A stretch of 64,000 nt of DNA from Cavia porcellus (lineage: Eukaryota; Chordata; Mammalia; Rodentia; Caviidae). The stretch is taken from the NCBI RefSeq assembly GCF_034190915.1, contig NW_026947486.1:21817001-21881000 (forward strand), written 5' to 3'. The notes below the pieces were generated by a model. The model ran no database searches and was not told where the DNA came from. It saw only the letters and a program-made list of their open reading frames with translations. The translations under genes were made by a program, and so were the position numbers. Below, piece after piece: positions 36,400 to 46,927 of this stretch. Every line of letters starts with the position of its first letter. Position 1 is the first letter of the stretch.

Positions 36400-38010
36400 G
36401 CAAACTGAAAAGTGCCATACTTAGCAGAAAATATGATATAATCCTTATAATGCCCCAGAAGGGTTTCCTGGCCTATATGAATTTTTCACCCTCTCCCTGG
36501 AGGAAACTTTGATAAAAGCTTGTTCTTTTCTTTTGGGCGATGGTTCTGCAGAAGGTCTAGCCAGAGATTTTTATGAATGAGTAAGAAAAGTACTCTTAGA
36601 AAGGGAAGACTTGCTGACTGAATACTACTTCATTGTGTCTTCTAGAAAATCTTGCAGCAAATGCTCAGGAGTTCTTAGAACATATCAAATAAATTAGGTG
36701 TATCATCAAAGCTTGCCAAAGAGGGCAGGGGCAAACTAAGAGGAAAGAAAATCATTTTATTCTGACTTTCAACAGTTTAAACATCTGAATCTATAATCTT
36801 AAGGCTTACAGTCACTATAGGTACTCTGTTCTGCTTAGGAAAAATTTATTAACCTTGAAACCAACAACATAATCATTAGTTTGCTGATGGCCAGCATACA
36901 TAGAATAAAAACACTTTATAAGCTATTTTTAAAAATGCTAGTAATTTGTTTCTTAATAAATTACTTAATTTATTCATTCAATATCCATTCTGAAAATTGA
37001 AAGATAGACTACATCTCCATAGGGCAATGTATTCAGGTACTTAAGCATTTACTTTTTCACTCTGAAACCAATGAGAATGCATTTTCATTCATTCACAGGA
37101 GTAACTTCTACATGGTTGGAAATGGAATTGACAGGTTTCAAGCTTCAGCAGAAACAGGGAGTGTTGCATTGTACTAGGCACTGAGGAAGGCATTCTCTAC
37201 TTTTGAGAAGCTCAATAACAGGTAAACTATTCAGATGAGGATTACCAGGCATCATATAACTAAATATTTGCTATTCTACAAGAAAATATGTGCCAAAACC
37301 CCTGTTTTATGTGCAAAAACTGCTTTGTTATGGTTTGAGGGCAACCGAAATTTCTCTGTGGTCATTAACAGCAACATGCAGAACCTTCTCCACAAATAAA
37401 AGCCACAAAAGTGTGTTTCCTTCTTAGATTTTCTTCAATTGCTTGTATGGTGTGATTACAATTTCATAGCTGTTTGAAATCCAGTGAATAAAAATATGAA
37501 CTATTTTCCTCCAAGCACAACTAAGGAGAGAGAAACAAATATTCCCCACCTCAAATAACTCCCACTCTCCAAAAGAGTACTATATAGGATTGTTAAAGTA
37601 CCATCCTTACTTATACTTGCTGCCACCATGGTGAGAGACCAAGGCTGATTTCTAAGAATCAAAATATTTCAGAAAGGAAGGAATAGACAGGTTTAGTCCA
37701 GAGACTGTGTTACCCTGGTACCTATTTGGAATGACAGTATGAACTCTCCTTTCTTAGTCTCTGCCCCCAGTCTTGGCATAGAGTTGAAATGAACAGGTCC
37801 TGAAGCTTTATTGAAATCCCCAAAGAAAGTAGAGTACAGGCTAGAAGGTGTTGGTTTATTTTACTGCAATAGCAGTCCACAAAACTACCTGGGAGAAACT
37901 TGCAGCTGTATTCAAGTGCTTGATTTTGCTCATTTCATTCTTTGAATTACCAGGCTATTTTCATGCTTGTTATGTAGGATTTCATTCTCTGATAGGGCTT
38001 GTATATTTTT
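36400..38010. other. Unassigned DNA
   Basis: No repeat or gene was called. A good acceptor/donor pair encloses 37100-37221 on the plus strand (TTCATTCACAG and AACAG/GTAAAC), but two frames stop early and the third was not examined, so it is not called coding. A perfect Kozak-like GCCACCATGG at 37624-37633 opens only six codons. Confidence 0.45.
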
Positions 38011-38027
38011 AGAATATTTATATTTTG

Positions 38028-38100
38028 GGGCTGGGGATTTAGCTCAGCGGCATAAGCGCCTGTCTTGCAAGCGCGTGGTCATGAGTTCAATCCCCAGTAC

Positions 38101-38141
<41 letters not shown>

Positions 38142-38147
38142 AGAGAG
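38028..38147 (+). repeat. ID SINE with 37-bp A tail and 17-bp TSD
   Basis: Body GGGGCTGGGGATTTAGCTCA ... GAGTTCAATCCCCAGTACC, a pure A run at 38102-38138, then (GA)5. The 17-bp repeat AGAATATTTATATTTTG at 38011-38027 and 38148-38164 is perfect. Together with the long A tail it marks a very young insertion. Confidence 0.95.
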
Positions 38148-38169
38148 AGAATATTTATATTTTGAAGTT

Positions 38170-38275
38170 GTGTGTTTGTGTGTGGTATGTGTCTGTGTAT
38201 GTGTGTGTGTAAGAGAGACAGAGAGAGGCACAGAGAGAGAGACAGAGAAATAGAGAGAGAGAGAAAAGAAGGGAA
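38170..38275. repeat. (TG)n and (GA)n low-complexity
   Basis: GTGTGTTTGTGTGTGG followed by GAGAGACAGAG repeats, next to the ID's right target site. Confidence 0.85.
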
Positions 38276-38418
38276 GGGAAGAGAAGAGAAGAGTTGTTTT
38301 CCCTCAAGCTTTCTTCAAGAAGGCAATGTTTGCGAATAATGCCACCCCAGCTAAGATGGCAATCTGTTTGCCTTGAATATTAACATGCAAGTCAACTGGT
38401 TGCAGATACTACTTTCTT

Positions 38419-38532
38419 TTTTTTTTTTTTTGTCTTTTTCTTTTCTTTTTTTTAATCAGTACCAGGGATTGAACTCACGACCACACACTTGCAAGGCAGG
38501 CGCTTATGCTGCTGAGCTAAATCCCCAGTCCC
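38419..38532 (-). repeat. ID SINE with perfect 16-bp TSD
   Basis: Reverse-complement ID with a T/C-rich tail: CAGTACCAGGGATTGAACTC ... GCTGAGCTAAATCCCCAGTCC. CAGATACTACTTTCTT occurs at 38403-38418 and 38533-38548. It faces the ID at 38028 in the opposite orientation, 270 bp away. Confidence 0.95.
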
Positions 38533-38718
38533 CAGATACTACTTTCTTGAGGAGAATACAACAGAAGATGGTCCAATCACCAAATCAGATATTCTCAAAC
38601 ACTGGAGAGCAGTTACGTAGAGCTATTGGAGCTATTGGAGAAGGGCTTGGCTCTTAGCAAGCAGAACATTTACCTACATGTTTTGCATCCTTTAAAATCG
38701 TCCAGAGCTATTGATTAA

Positions 38719-38958
38719 TTAATCAACATGGCCATCTAAATGGATGATCAAGCTTTTTATGTCTTCTACTGATAAGTTATTCAATAATTTCTGGTACAGA
38801 GTCAAACCTCTGGGGTTCTGCTCTTTTACCAGTGCTGCCGACTGTCTCTGGTCTAGCAGAAGAGCATGTCTGGATGGGCAATACATGGAGGAATCTAACC
38901 TGATTCCCTTTGCCTTGATTCTCCATATGTGTTTGGCAACAGAAATTTTCTTGTCATG
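38719..38958 (-). CDS. Candidate exon 2 (terminal) of an unrecognised gene
   Basis: The minus strand is open for 79 codons from an acceptor (CATCTCCTACCAG, exon begins CAT at 38958, phase 0) to TAA at 38719-38721. The product is soluble and charged: HDKKISVAKHIWRIKAKG, a middle with CPSRHALLLDQRQSAALV, and a C-terminal helix-like YQKLLNNLSVEDIKSLIIHL before DGHVD. Its phase fits the donor of exon 1 at 40865, giving a predicted protein of 266 residues. Alternatively it starts at its own ATG at 38997, right after a TGA (92 residues). No clear AATAAA was seen just downstream. It is not similar to any repeat found here. Family not recognised. Confidence 0.5.
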   Translation of the reverse strand, partial: HDKKISVAKHIWRIKAKGIRLDSSMYCPSRHALLLDQRQSAALVKEQNPRGLTLYQKLLNNLSVEDIKSLIIHLDGHVD

Positions 38959-39759
38959 CTGGTAGGAGATGCTTGAACGCAGGGGAATGAGTTTCATTCA
39001 GGCATAGAATGGGGCAAAGGGGCAAGGGAGTGTTTGTGTCCTCAAGTTAGCCTTCAAGAAACCAAAGAGGAGATGCTGTGTAGGCCATCCTGCTAATTAA
39101 ATCTCTAGGTATCAGTTTCTTGGCCAGGTTTCTGAAATCTCACCTCAAAGGGCCGCAGGTGGTTATTCCCGCGTATATCCCTCCAACCAGCTTAATCCAA
39201 ATTCAGGAGACAAAAAAAAAAAAAAAAACCTCAGGTTTAAGTGACCTCCCTGGTCTTGCTGCCTGCCTTTATCTTTGTTGAGGTCTTCCCAAGGAAGGGT
39301 ATCTTTAGGAAAGGGAAAGAACCAGCCCATGGTGGAAGAGTCCATTAAGAAAATTGTCTGAGTTCTATTTTATTTATTTGCAATTGCAAATCTCAGCAGT
39401 TTTTGCCTGTGAAACTTTATAATCTTCCTATGTTTCAATCTTTATAATTTCAGATATTTTGCAAACTCAAGCCTCCTTACTCAAAACTCAGGAAGCAAAA
39501 TTCGATATGCTAATCACTTTATCCCCCAGTCCATCTCATTCTGCATTTTACAAGTGGGCAGTCTTCAGGAGAAATGTTCTGCATACCTACAAGCAGTAGG
39601 ATACATGGTATTGTTGATGTGTTGTGTTGTTTACTTCTCTCTGTGAGTTTTCTTTCAGGAAGATAAATTGAGGGGTAGGTATGCATTATCATGATTTTCA
39701 CTGTTTCGTGAAAAGAAGTTTAGAGGAAATAGAAACCCAGAGAAAAGAAGGAAGGAAGG

Positions 39760-39816
<57 letters not shown>

Positions 39817-39837
39817 CAGAGAGACAGAGACAGAGAC

Positions 39838-39909
<72 letters not shown>

Positions 39910-40864
39910 AAAAAAGCAGACAGCACTTCAAAAGTCCAAGGTAAACATGGAAAACCTTCCCCTACCCTCTCGCTTGGGCGAGTGCCTGAGGAAATTCCAG
40001 TCATTCGTTCTATTGCCCTCTAAGTGCTGTGTTTTAGAAGGCAGCGTTGTAAACTGGGAGAGATGAGGGTTCCCATTCAGGTGCTGTCAAACCCACCTGC
40101 CATTTTTGAGTCTCTAAATCAGGACTATCATAGAATTTCACCTGGTCCTGGTCTGGGGTGCCACTTGACAAACCCTTGTGATGCTGCACATTCCTGGATC
40201 ACAATGTTTGCGCTAACTGCTGGGAAATCCTGTAGACAGATGGAGTGGTGGCTTCCACACACGCATGCTCTCCCTCTCCTGCCAGGGGATCCTGCCCTTC
40301 TCCTGCAGTGCGTGTAAGTGCTGCCCATCCCTTCTACTAAAGGACCTCGTGCAGCTGTGCTGGGCACCTCCCTGGAGCTTCTCCAGTTGCACCCCAGTTG
40401 AGGCGCCCCTCCTCAGTGGTAAGAAGGGGCCAAGCAGGCAGCAGCTCTGCAGCTTGGGCCTCTGTGATCAGGATTCCACTTCCCCCACTCCATCTCATCC
40501 ACTGTGTACCTGGGGCCAGTCCCCAACACTTCAGATCTCTTGGGCTTCCCAAGGGCGTCTCCCAGCTTTTTTTCAGCTCTTTTACTGCACTGTAGCTTCT
40601 TTCCACGATGTGTGTATATGTGGAAGGGGCATTCCCGTGCCCCTCATTCCTAGGCCCAAATAACCTACTCTCTATTCCCACATGTTGCTTCCCTCCTCCC
40701 ATCAGCTTATTCCCTTGGGTTCCCCATTTCCAAATCTTTCCGAAATCTCTTTGTCCATCATTGGCAGCCAAACAGTATGCAAGAGATACCTCGTGTTAGG
40801 GGAACTCAACAGCCAAAGGACTTTGCCTTGCTTTTTTCCCCCACCCAGAGGTTCTTTTGCTTAC
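38959..40864 (-). other. Candidate intron of the two-exon gene
   Basis: If exons 40865-41425 and 38719-38958 are joined, this 1,906-bp intron runs from GTAAGC to CCAG. It contains the GA microsatellite at 39769-39906 and a GC-richer stretch (40040-40860) with several short frames on both strands, none better supported than the exons. Confidence 0.4.
39769..39906. repeat. (GA)n / (GACAGA)n microsatellite
   Basis: About 138 bp of purine repeats, preceded by GGAAGGAAGG. Arg-Glu and Ser-Leu frames across it are artefacts. Confidence 0.95.
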
Positions 40865-41425
40865 CTTTGATCTGGACCATGCGTCAGGTGATGGCAATGG
40901 TGAAGTCTTTAGATATCTCTCTCGAGGAACCACTGGACATTGCATTAGACGTGGTACAGTACTCGGTTTTGGATAGGACTCTGGAGACGGCTCAGGGCAG
41001 GACTCTGAGGCAGTTTCTGAGACTGGCTCTGGAGTCAGCAGTGTAGCACGTTCTGGGACCCTCTGTGTGGCAGGTTCTGCGGCCGGCTCTAGGGCCAGCA
41101 CTGGAGCTGGTTCTGGCACAGCCTGTGTGGCCAGCTCTGGGGCTGGTTCTGGGGTCGGTTCTATGTCTAGTTCTGTGGCTGATTTTGAGGTCGCCTCTGG
41201 ACAGCGTCCTAAAACAGGCTCTGGACAGTGCTCTGCTGCAGTTTCTGGCAAAGGCTTTGGGAGCAGTGGAGGAGCCAGAGGCGGAGTTTCCAGCGGTGGA
41301 GCAGTAGGTGGAGGCGGCTGCAGCGGCGGCGGACAGGGCAGCTGCGGTTCTGGAGACTCCGCGGGTTGCCCTCTATCCGGAGGCTGGGCAGTGGTGCCAC
41401 GGTTCACGACAGCTCCTCGGTCCAT
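40865..41425 (-). CDS. Candidate exon 1: proline-rich repeat protein
   Basis: The minus strand is open from ATG at 41425 to a near-perfect donor, AAAG/GTAAGC, after 40865: 561 bp, 187 codons, ending in phase 0. The start context ATTATGG (A at -3, G at +4) is a good Kozak match. Residues 20-60 are proline-rich (PPPLQPPPPTAPPLETPP), residues 60-150 are imperfect repeats of the type EP(A/V/T)PE with Ala, Thr and Glu, and the last 30 are basic/polar, ending DAWSRSK. Such regions are disordered. The frame sits at the edge of a CpG-rich block. Exon 2 at 38719-38958 is phase-compatible. Against: low-complexity coding can be chance, and the opposite strand also has an open Gly/Ser-rich frame. Gene not recognised. 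Confidence 0.5.
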
Positions 41426-41830
41426 AATCGCACACCGCTTCAAGTCTAAACAGCCAGCACCCTTGAGCTCCGAGGGCTAAAAAGCCCTGAGGCGCCCCGC
41501 CCTCTGCTGTCCAGCATCCCCTTGCAGGGAGCCAAACTTTCCTGTCTTGCTACAAGGTTGGCTCCACTCTGAGGTCTGAGCCCGGGAGCTCAGAGTCTCC
41601 CAGTGCTGGAACACGCCCCTCGGTGAGCGCACACCTCTTCATAAGCTGCCACAGGCCTGATGGGCGGGAAACGGAGGGACCTGTGAATGCCGACTGGGCA
41701 GAGCTCTTGACAACCTCCTAGAGACGCTAGGGAATGGTAACTGGGGCGGAGATGGACAAAACAGGGAGGGGGAGTGGAGCGGCTCTGCGGGGGGTATTGG
41801 AGCTTAGGACCTGGTAGCGTTTAACCCTTT
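41279..41830 (-). promoter_or_regulatory. CpG-rich block, likely promoter of the minus-strand candidate
   Basis: CpGs cluster here (GCAGCGGCGGCGGACAGG, GACTCCGCGG, GGCGCCCCGCCC) in a window where they are otherwise rare. A GC box CCCCGCCC lies at 41495-41502 and a weak TATA-like CTTTTTAG (minus strand, 41478-41485) about 55 bp before the ATG at 41425. This is the only CpG-island-like stretch in the 64 kb. Confidence 0.5.
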
Positions 41831-41834
41831 ACTG

Positions 41835-42390
41835 ACATACATTTAAAAAAAGCAGATGCAAAGTTGAGGGTATTTACAATCCCCTAATCATTCAGCAATA
41901 GCACTATCCATGAGTGGCTTCGCTTTCACCTAAGCAGCAGGTCACTTTGGCTTCGGATAAACCTGTTGTCCTCCATCTCCAAGATTCAATGAGCTAATAA
42001 ATATTTTATTTAACCTGGAAAAAAGAAATTAACCTGCATGGTGTGTGTGTGGGGGGATGGGGCACCTCCATTGGATCGAAGTAAGATTTGCCCCCTCCCA
42101 CTTCTGTTTTTGCATTTCTCTGCTTTCCCAGATCCTCTATGTGGTTTTCACTTGGATATAGAGTATAGGGTACTTCTGGAAAAGAATGCTATGATGGAGA
42201 TTTGGAGCGATGCCTTTCTGCAGCCTGCAGATGTAGCCCTGAGAGCAAGTGAGAGTGGTCAGGCAGGCTGCATGCTCTGGAGCTGAGGATACTTTAATCT
42301 CTGCAGCTATTCGAGCATCTGGCTGGCTGAGTTTTGCTATAGGTCTAACTGTCTTTCGCTTTTAGCTGGAGTTTCCAGGCATCAGCAGGA
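41835..42390. other. Unassigned DNA
   Basis: No gene or repeat recognised beyond the CpG-rich block; short frames only. Confidence 0.45.
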
Positions 42391-42393
42391 CTT

Positions 42394-42420
42394 GTTTTTT
42401 TTTTTTTTTTTTTTTTTTTT
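42394..42420. repeat. Poly-T tract
   Basis: 27 T in a row, followed by AACAG. Could be the reversed tail of a small retroelement to its right, but no element body was recognised. Confidence 0.85.
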
Positions 42421-42999
42421 AACAGAACTTATTAATGTCCATGTGGTTTTCGGTTGGGAGAAACTCACTGCAAACTCACATCATTTTCAAGTCCTGAAAC
42501 ACTCTGACATTAGGGAATGGGAAATTGTGGTATGAAAAAAGATTAGATCACTGCTGCAGTACCCTTCCTACTACTTCAGGAAACTTTGGGAGCCCTCTCA
42601 TGGATTAGTTATGTACACATACAAACATCATTTTAGGCAGACCTAGGCTTTACACACCAGTATTTTGCTGCTTGCAACTGAAATTTGAAATTTCCCATCA
42701 AGCCACTGCTGGGTGAGGACTAAAGGAAGAACACCTATAAACCTAATTTGAAATATGGCACGCAAATTTATCTCACACACACATATTGCTTCAGGTGTGG
42801 ATGGCAGCCCTCTCTTACATCTATCTCTTCCCAGAACATATCCCCCACTAGTACCTCTTCTTTTGCTAGCTGACTGACTCACCCAGAATTTTCTAGAACT
42901 TGCAGCATTTTTCCTGTTCCCTACACAACATTCCAGCAATAAATAATACCACAGAATGCAGTCTCACCTAGCCTGATCCAAAGACAGTCTCTGATGATG

Positions 43000-44965
43000 C
43001 CTGCATTTCCTGGATCCTTGCTGTAGGGTGTTACCTAACTTCCATGTGTTTATGGGGTTTATTGTTTAATTTCTTCCCTTATTTCATCTGTGACCCTTCA
43101 GCTGTTTAAGAAGGTGTTATTTAATTTCCATGTGTTCATGGGATTTTGCAGTTTCTTTTGACATTAATTTCTAATTTGACTGCACTATGGTCAGATAATA
43201 TGCATGGGATAATTTCAATCCTTTGCATTTATTTCAGTATGTTCTGTTGGCTAGTCTGTTTTAGAGAACATTCTCTATGCAGCTGAGAAGAATAGGTATT
43301 TTGATAATGCTGGGTGGAATACTCTGAATATATCTGTTAAGTACATTTGTTCAAAGGTTTGGTTTAGTTATGGTATTTCTTTGCTGATTTTTTTCTCTAG
43401 TTGATCTCTTTGTGACAAGGGTGTCTCCTGTTACAATTATGTTATTACTTATTTGATTTTTCATATCTGTTAATAATTGTCTTATACAGTTGGGTATTTC
43501 CATATTTGCTGAGTACATATCTATGATTATTATCTCTTCCTCTTGAAGTTTTACCCTAAAAAGTACATAGTGACTTTCTCTGTCTCTTTTGATCATTCTT
43601 GGTTTGAAGTTCACATTGTCTGCAAATAGAATAGCTAGTCCTGATTTTTTTTCTGAGTTTCTGTTGCGTGAAATACTATTTTCCATCCTTTGATTTTTGG
43701 TTTATGAATTTCTTTTTGAGTTCAATATGTTTCTTGTATGTAGCACATTTTTGGATCTTGTTTCTTGATCCATTCTACAAGTCTGTTTTATTGAATTGGT
43801 GACTTGAGGCCATTTACAATGATGGTTATAACTGATATGTAGTGTCATTTTTGTCATGTTATTTTCCTGCTGTTGGTTCCTTACTTTCCCCCTGTTTAAT
43901 TGCTTACTCAGCTTAGTGGTTTCTTTCTGCTGTTGTTCTTGAAATTGTGGCCATTTTTGTCCCTCTCTAGAATATCTTTTATTAGTCTTTGTAAAGGTGA
44001 TTTTGTTATCATTAATTTCTTTAGCAGTTCTTTGCATTGAAAGTATCTTATTTCTCCACTAATTTTGAAATGTAGTTTTACAGGTACATCAATCTGGATT
44101 GGAAGATGTTTTCTTTCATGACTTGAAATACTTTGCTCCAGTCTTTTCTTGACTTGAAGGTTTGTGTTCAGAAATTTGCCATGTTTTTGATGGGTTTTCC
44201 TTTACAGGTGATCTGTTTCTTTTCTTTAACAGCTGTTAGCATTCTTTTCTTGTGCTGAAATTCTGGAATTTTGAATACTACATGTCTTGTTATAGTTTTA
44301 TTTTGATCATGGCTGTTTGTAGTTCTATATGCTTCATTTATTTGTGCATCAATTTCTTTTTTCCATGCTTGAGAATTTTTCTACTTAATTTCTGTGAATT
44401 TTTCATTGACCCCAATCAATATTATGTCATTCGTCTTTATTTCATCTTGTAGCTGTTTGATTTAACTTCATGGTCTGATGCTGTTTTTAAGGTAACTTTC
44501 TTTTCATCATCATCGGTTGAAATTCTATCTTCAGGATCTGAAATTCTATCCTTTTCTTCAATTTGTTGCATATACTTTCAATGGAATTTTTAATCTCCTG
44601 GATTTCTTTTTGGCTCTGTTTCATGGATTTAATTTCTTTCCTTTGCTTGGTATTTTTTTGTTTCCATCATTTTTCTAAGGTTGTCTATTATTTTCAGTCT
44701 TTTTTTTTTTCAGTACTGGAGATTGAACTCATGACTGCGTTCTTGCCAGGCAGGCACTTATGCCACTAAGCTAAATCCCCAGCCCCGCTTGTTTATTATT
44801 TTATCTGAGTCTTATCTAGTATCTTTTATTTTAAGCATCATGTTTTGTAACTGAGAGATTATTTTCTCTATAGCCTTTTTTACTTGCTTTTCTTCCTTCT
44901 GTTGTTATCATTTCAGAAAGTTTCAGTGTTTAACTTTCTGTTTCATCCATTTTGTTGATTTCCAG
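43000..44965 (-). mobile_element. Older L1 fragment: ORF2 N terminus and ORF1
   Basis: Reverse L1 truncated within the endonuclease part of ORF2 on the left (GGTGTTATTTAATTTCCATG, CTAATTTGACTGCACTATGG). The endonuclease text GLAILFADNVNFKPRM is readable near 43600. ORF1 follows (43930-44960), with its RNA-binding region (near 44040-44250) and coiled coil. Numerous stops. An ID SINE (44700-44786) is inserted in the coiled coil. More diverged than the L1 at 54066 and of a different ORF1 type. Confidence 0.8.
44700..44786 (-). repeat. ID SINE inside L1 ORF1
   Basis: Reverse ID: T run, CAGTACTGGAGATTGAACTC, then AAGCTAAATCCCCAGCCCC. Flanks CTATTATTTTCAGTC and TTATTATTTTATCTG look like a decayed duplication around TATTATTTT. 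Confidence 0.85.
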
Positions 44966-44969
44966 GCTT

Positions 44970-46285
44970 GTTATGGGTGAACTGGGGGTGTGGGGCTCCA
45001 TTTTGCTTCTGTGTCTTGTCATTTTATAGTTACTGTTTTACATCTCATTTTGCTTTCTATGCTGATGCTTGCCAATTTCTTATGATATATAGCTTTATCA
45101 GTAGTATTGAGGCTTTCCTAGGAGGTGTCTGTTCTTCAGAGTTGTCTTGTAGATGTAGGTTCTTTGTAGCTATCTCAAGAACCTGCCTTCCCGATTTGTG
45201 AAGGATACAAAATTATTATTTGGCTCAGCTCCCAATCCTTTGGCTCTGAGCTGAGGTGATGATTATGAGCCATACAATCACAGCATTATCATACAGCAAA
45301 GAAAAAAAAAACTTTTATAACATGTATGTCATCCTAGCATAGTTAGTAGTAACAACTGTTTAAAATACAGCTTAGCTACTGACAAACTATGGTAACCATT
45401 AGGCTGCTACCTCCATACATAGGAGCAAACTGTAAGGTTATATAATGCAATCAAGCTCATACTGTGCACTTGTATGCAGTAACTTTCCCCTTAGTGGAGT
45501 AATTTTACCCTTCTGTGGTAGGTGGGCTGGCAGTTAAGATTGGTAAGGGGCAGGCCAAAGTGATGAATGAGGCCAGATAAAGTAGAGTCAAGGCTGGAAG
45601 TCAAAGGATTATCACCCAAGTTTTGGGGAACTGGAAGACAAAGGAAGGAAAGAATGAAATAGAATGTGAAGGAGAGGAGTAAAAATAAAGGGCAGAGATA
45701 ATGATTATTCACTTTAAAGTTTAAAGTCAGGAAGTAGCTGAGGAAAAATAGAAATAAGGCCAATAGAAAAAAATGAAAGAGAAAGGTAAGAAACTTAAAC
45801 AGTGAAAAAGAGAAAGAATGAAAAAGGAAAAATAGAAAAAACATAAGGAAAAAGGAGACCAGAGAAAGAGAGGAGAGAGACAGAGAGGGAAAAATAAAAA
45901 CTAAATACAAAAATAGCCACAGAACACAAAACAAAACAAGATGCCCTCCAACCAGACAGGAAAGAGATAGCCAATCATATAAACAAAGGAAAACAGAAGT
46001 AGTGAACTACCTCTGGTGTTTACAGTTCTGTGATAATGTCCATGTTTGATCCCAGAAATATGAGTGGAGTTCATCTTGTCCTCTGGATGTGGTCTGGAAC
46101 CGCTCTTCTGTTGGTGGAATTCTGCAGAGTTCAACTGTTGCCTCCTCACTGCTGCTTCAGACACTTCCATGTAGCTGGTCTCTCGGATTATTCTGCTTCC
46201 AAAAGCCCATGTGTGCCTGGGGCCAGGACGTTTTCCTGGGTCTTGGGATTCCAGTTGATCCACCTGCCAAAAGAGTAGATCTTAC
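44970..46285 (-). other. Probable 5' leader of the L1 at 43000-44965, unproven
   Basis: The stretch directly 5' of the ORF1 remnant contains no other recognised repeat and ends in a tandem repeat (46286-46530), the arrangement expected of an L1 5' UTR. It includes a purine-rich zone at 45640-45960 whose 147-codon minus-strand frame (Phe/Leu/Ser) is composition-driven. The assignment is inference from position only. Confidence 0.3.
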
Positions 46286-46530
46286 ACATGCCCTGCCATC
46301 TGAAGGCAGTAGAGGAAGCATAGAGTGTGGCTCACACTTTTCTCACAGGCCCTGTCATCCTGGGGACAATGGAGGAAGCATGGACTCTTATTTTCAGGCA
46401 CATCTATCCCATGGACAATGGAGGAAACACAGAGCGTGGACTCACACTTCTCAGAGTTTTCACTGTCTAAGGGGCAAAGGAGGAAGTGCAGAGTGTAGAC
46501 TCACATTTTTTTCAAAGGCACTGTCATCTA
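46286..46530. repeat. Tandem repeat, about 4 units of 49-60 bp
   Basis: Imperfect units carry the core GGACAATGGAGGAAGCA and TAGAGTGTGGACTCACAC. Core positions are about 46311, 46371, 46420 and 46479. It stops where a MIR begins at 46540. Confidence 0.75.
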
Positions 46531-46539
46531 CATTTTGAT

Positions 46540-46745
46540 TTTTTAAAATATCTTTATGTACATTATCTTACATGAGCCTCAAGAAAAATATATGAGGCAA
46601 ATAAGTCTGTACATTGTCAGATATCCCCAGGCAACAATCTTTTATAAAGGAGAAGGCATCAGTCTAGTGAGATTAAGTGCTATATTTTAGGTCACAGAGA
46701 TAATTAGTAGTGAAACAGATATGAAAACTTGTGTCATTTAACTTC
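46540..46745 (-). repeat. MIR SINE
   Basis: Reverse MIR: TTACATGAGCCTCAAGAAAA, a degraded GGAGAAGGCATC (from GATGAGGAAACTGAGG) and GGTCACAGAGATAATTAGTAG. Confidence 0.65.
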
Positions 46746-46749
46746 TAGC

Positions 46750-46885
46750 TGAGAGAGTACAGTGGGGATTATGAGACAGAGGCATTGTAAATCTTCTCTG
46801 TAGCAGAATAGGAAGCTATCCTACTGCCCTGTTCCTTCCTTCTTGGGCCTGTAAGAGGAATAATGGGTTTACTTTTTACCTCTGG

Positions 46886-46927
<42 letters not shown>

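Noticed and set aside
37624..37633. Perfect Kozak sequence GCCACCATGG
   Set aside because: The frame stops after six codons.
18909..38532. tRNA-like sequences with A and B boxes
   Set aside because: They are ID SINEs with A-rich tails and target duplications, not tRNA genes.
39681..40004. Arg-Glu and Ser-Leu repeat frames on both strands
   Set aside because: Direct translation of the GA microsatellite.
41067..41480. 137-codon plus-strand Gly/Ser-rich frame opposite the candidate exon 1
   Set aside because: Mirror of the repetitive GC-rich exon; no splice sites or Kozak start that fit. The minus frame has a donor and phase match, this one does not.
45491..45934. 147-codon minus-strand Phe/Leu/Ser frame
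   Set aside because: Comes from a purine-rich plus-strand stretch; low complexity.
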